Part shown: positions 36,905 through 38,196 of the stretch, in pieces | Numbering within the stretch: position 1 is the stretch's first letter | How the letters are laid out: every line of letters begins with the position of its first letter | From: Magnetococcales bacterium | GTDB taxonomy: Bacteria > Pseudomonadota > Magnetococcia > Magnetococcales > JADFWT01 | NCBI GenBank assembly: GCA_015233785.1 | Contig: JADFWT010000015.1 | Span: 1 to 38,196 of the forward strand | Length of the DNA: 38,196 bases | Direction: 5' to 3' | Made by a program: the position numbers and the translations under genes | The notes under the pieces: generated by a model | What the model was told of the DNA's origin: nothing | The model's database searches: none | What the model saw: only the letters and a program-made list of their open reading frames with translations

Positions 36905-37300
36905 TTACACGCGGCCCATCACCGTAAAACTCTTGATGAAAGGACCGGCCATGCGCGGATCTTTGATCATCGCGCCGTAGTCGCCTACTTTGAATTTAAG
37001 TTTGCGGGAAGTGTACGCCATACCAAGGCCCATCATGCCGATACCCTTGGCCGCCCACTTTTCCCAGCTGGCCTGATTGGCACGCAAATCCCAATTGAGA
37101 TTTTCACCATTGAAGGCTCCGCCGCTTACCGCTTTGCCATTCTCAACCACCAGCACGCCCCGCGGATTGTCTTCGCCTTCCAATCCGTAAGCGATCACCG
37201 AGTTGAAATTGATCTTGGCCAGCGCGTCCGACAGATCGGGCTCGTTGTTCCACTCTTCCATATATCGCTTCATCCACTCGTCGGAAAAAAGTTCAGCCAT
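36905..37300 (-). CDS. SCP-2 sterol-transfer-like domain protein
   Basis: MAELFSDEWMKRYMEEWNNEPDLSDALAKINFNSVIAYGLEGEDNPRGVLVVENGKAVSG...ADL-type lipid-transfer beta/alpha pattern. Confidence 0.7.
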   Translation of the reverse strand: MAELFSDEWMKRYMEEWNNEPDLSDALAKINFNSVIAYGLEGEDNPRGVLVVENGKAVSGGAFNGENLNWDLRANQASWEKWAAKGIGMMGLGMAYTSRKLKFKVGDYGAMIKDPRMAGPFIKSFTVMGRV

Positions 37301-37881
37301 CTCATTCCCCTTGAATCAAAAACTGTTAAATCCGCCGTTTGGCTTATGCCGAACTTCCGGCGACTGTTGCGCCTGACGCCTCCGGCCTGTTGGACGTCCT
37401 GGCGAGAACCGTGAAAAGTGGGAGTATAAGGGGTTTTTTCGGATGCGCCAAGATGCTCCAAGAAAAAAACCCATATTTGATCCGATCAATTCTGTCGTGT
37501 TTCATAAAATAACCCAATGACGAGATTAAGTAAACACTAATATTAGCTTTTGCTAAATTTCAAATATTATGTAAAAAAATCATACGATTCAGAAGGCCAA
37601 TCCAACGTTATTACGGCCCATCGAAAACGAAAATCCCACCCGCTGAACTCAAATATAAAGACTGTGTTTTATTGGAACTTTTTTCGAAGCGAAGGGGGAG
37701 TTATTCGATAGGAAGCGCATGGCAGATGCCCGGATGAGCGGAAGATCATTACCGAACGGAAAAAAAATGGGACGAGCCGGCAACTATTCCGGGCGACAAC
37801 AGGTCACGCCCCGATAGCTGCCGCGTGATCTCGATTCTCTACGGCAGGTTATTGGATAACTTCTTCTATCCCCCTACCCAA

Positions 37882-38196
37882 TCATTCGAAAGAACAGGCA
37901 CCCACATTCGACAAAGCATCGGAGCCTTTGACTGCATAGGCAAAATGCCTGATCAACCGGCCGGCTCGCTCCCCTTTGGATTGAAAATTGGTGGTGATCC
38001 AACCGGCCGGCTCCGGGGCAAACTGTCCCTCTCCCGCCAAATTAACAAAATTGGGATGTGCTTCCAGATGCTCCAACATCCATTCGGCATAGTTGGCCGA
38101 ATCGGTGGCCAGGGAGAGCACTGCGCCGGGCCGCATAACCTCTGACAACTGATCCAGAAGCGCAGTCTGAATCAGGCGCCGCTTAAAGTGACGCTT
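37882..38196 (-). CDS. trmB: tRNA (guanine-N7-)-methyltransferase, partial (5' part lies beyond the window)
   Basis: Minus-strand translation from the window edge reads KRHFKRRLIQTALLDQLSEVMRPGAVLSLATDSANYAEWMLEHLEAHPNF...GWITTNFQSKGERAGRLIRHFAYAV, matching the TrmB C-terminal half. Confidence 0.85.
   Translation of the reverse strand, partial: KRHFKRRLIQTALLDQLSEVMRPGAVLSLATDSANYAEWMLEHLEAHPNFVNLAGEGQFAPEPAGWITTNFQSKGERAGRLIRHFAYAVKGSDALSNVGACSFE

Noticed and set aside
37301-37881. AT-rich intergenic stretch before trmB as a possible ncRNA or element
   Set aside because: No convincing ORF, repeat or stem-loop structure found by eye.

Overview
38.2 kb bacterial chromosomal window with about 24 supported protein-coding genes. 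No rRNA, tRNA or CRISPR was recognised, and no complete mobile element. All calls come from reading the ORF track; no searches were run. From left to right: a truncated ABC-2 permease and its ATPase (-); a PCu(A)C copper chaperone (-); a three-gene NuoE/NuoF/(GltD-NuoG fusion) soluble oxidoreductase operon (+); a Na/Pi cotransporter with PhoU-like tail (+); a B12-binding radical SAM protein (+); a small MamF/MmsF-like membrane protein (+); a second Na/Pi cotransporter (-); an MFS transporter, hydrolase and membrane protein (-); a DUF2782-type protein (-); polA and aat (+); a secreted Gly/Gln-rich protein (+); a hybrid sensor kinase (-); and an accessory-looking minus-strand block (about 25.0-31.4 kb) holding an orphan ParA ATPase, a Met-rich membrane-anchored coiled-coil protein, two Asn/Trp/Gly-rich exported paralogs resembling sulfur globule proteins, and further low-complexity exported proteins. 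An RND efflux pair follows, whose permease carries a roughly 300-residue histone-H1-like Lys/Ala/Pro tail, then an SCP2-like protein and a partial trmB. The strongest candidates for something new are (i) the ParA + transmembrane Met-zipper + sulfur-globule-like protein block, which could be a trans-envelope positioning system for a periplasmic inclusion, and (ii) the MamF-like protein. Together they suggest, but do not prove, a sulfur-oxidising and possibly magnetotactic host.
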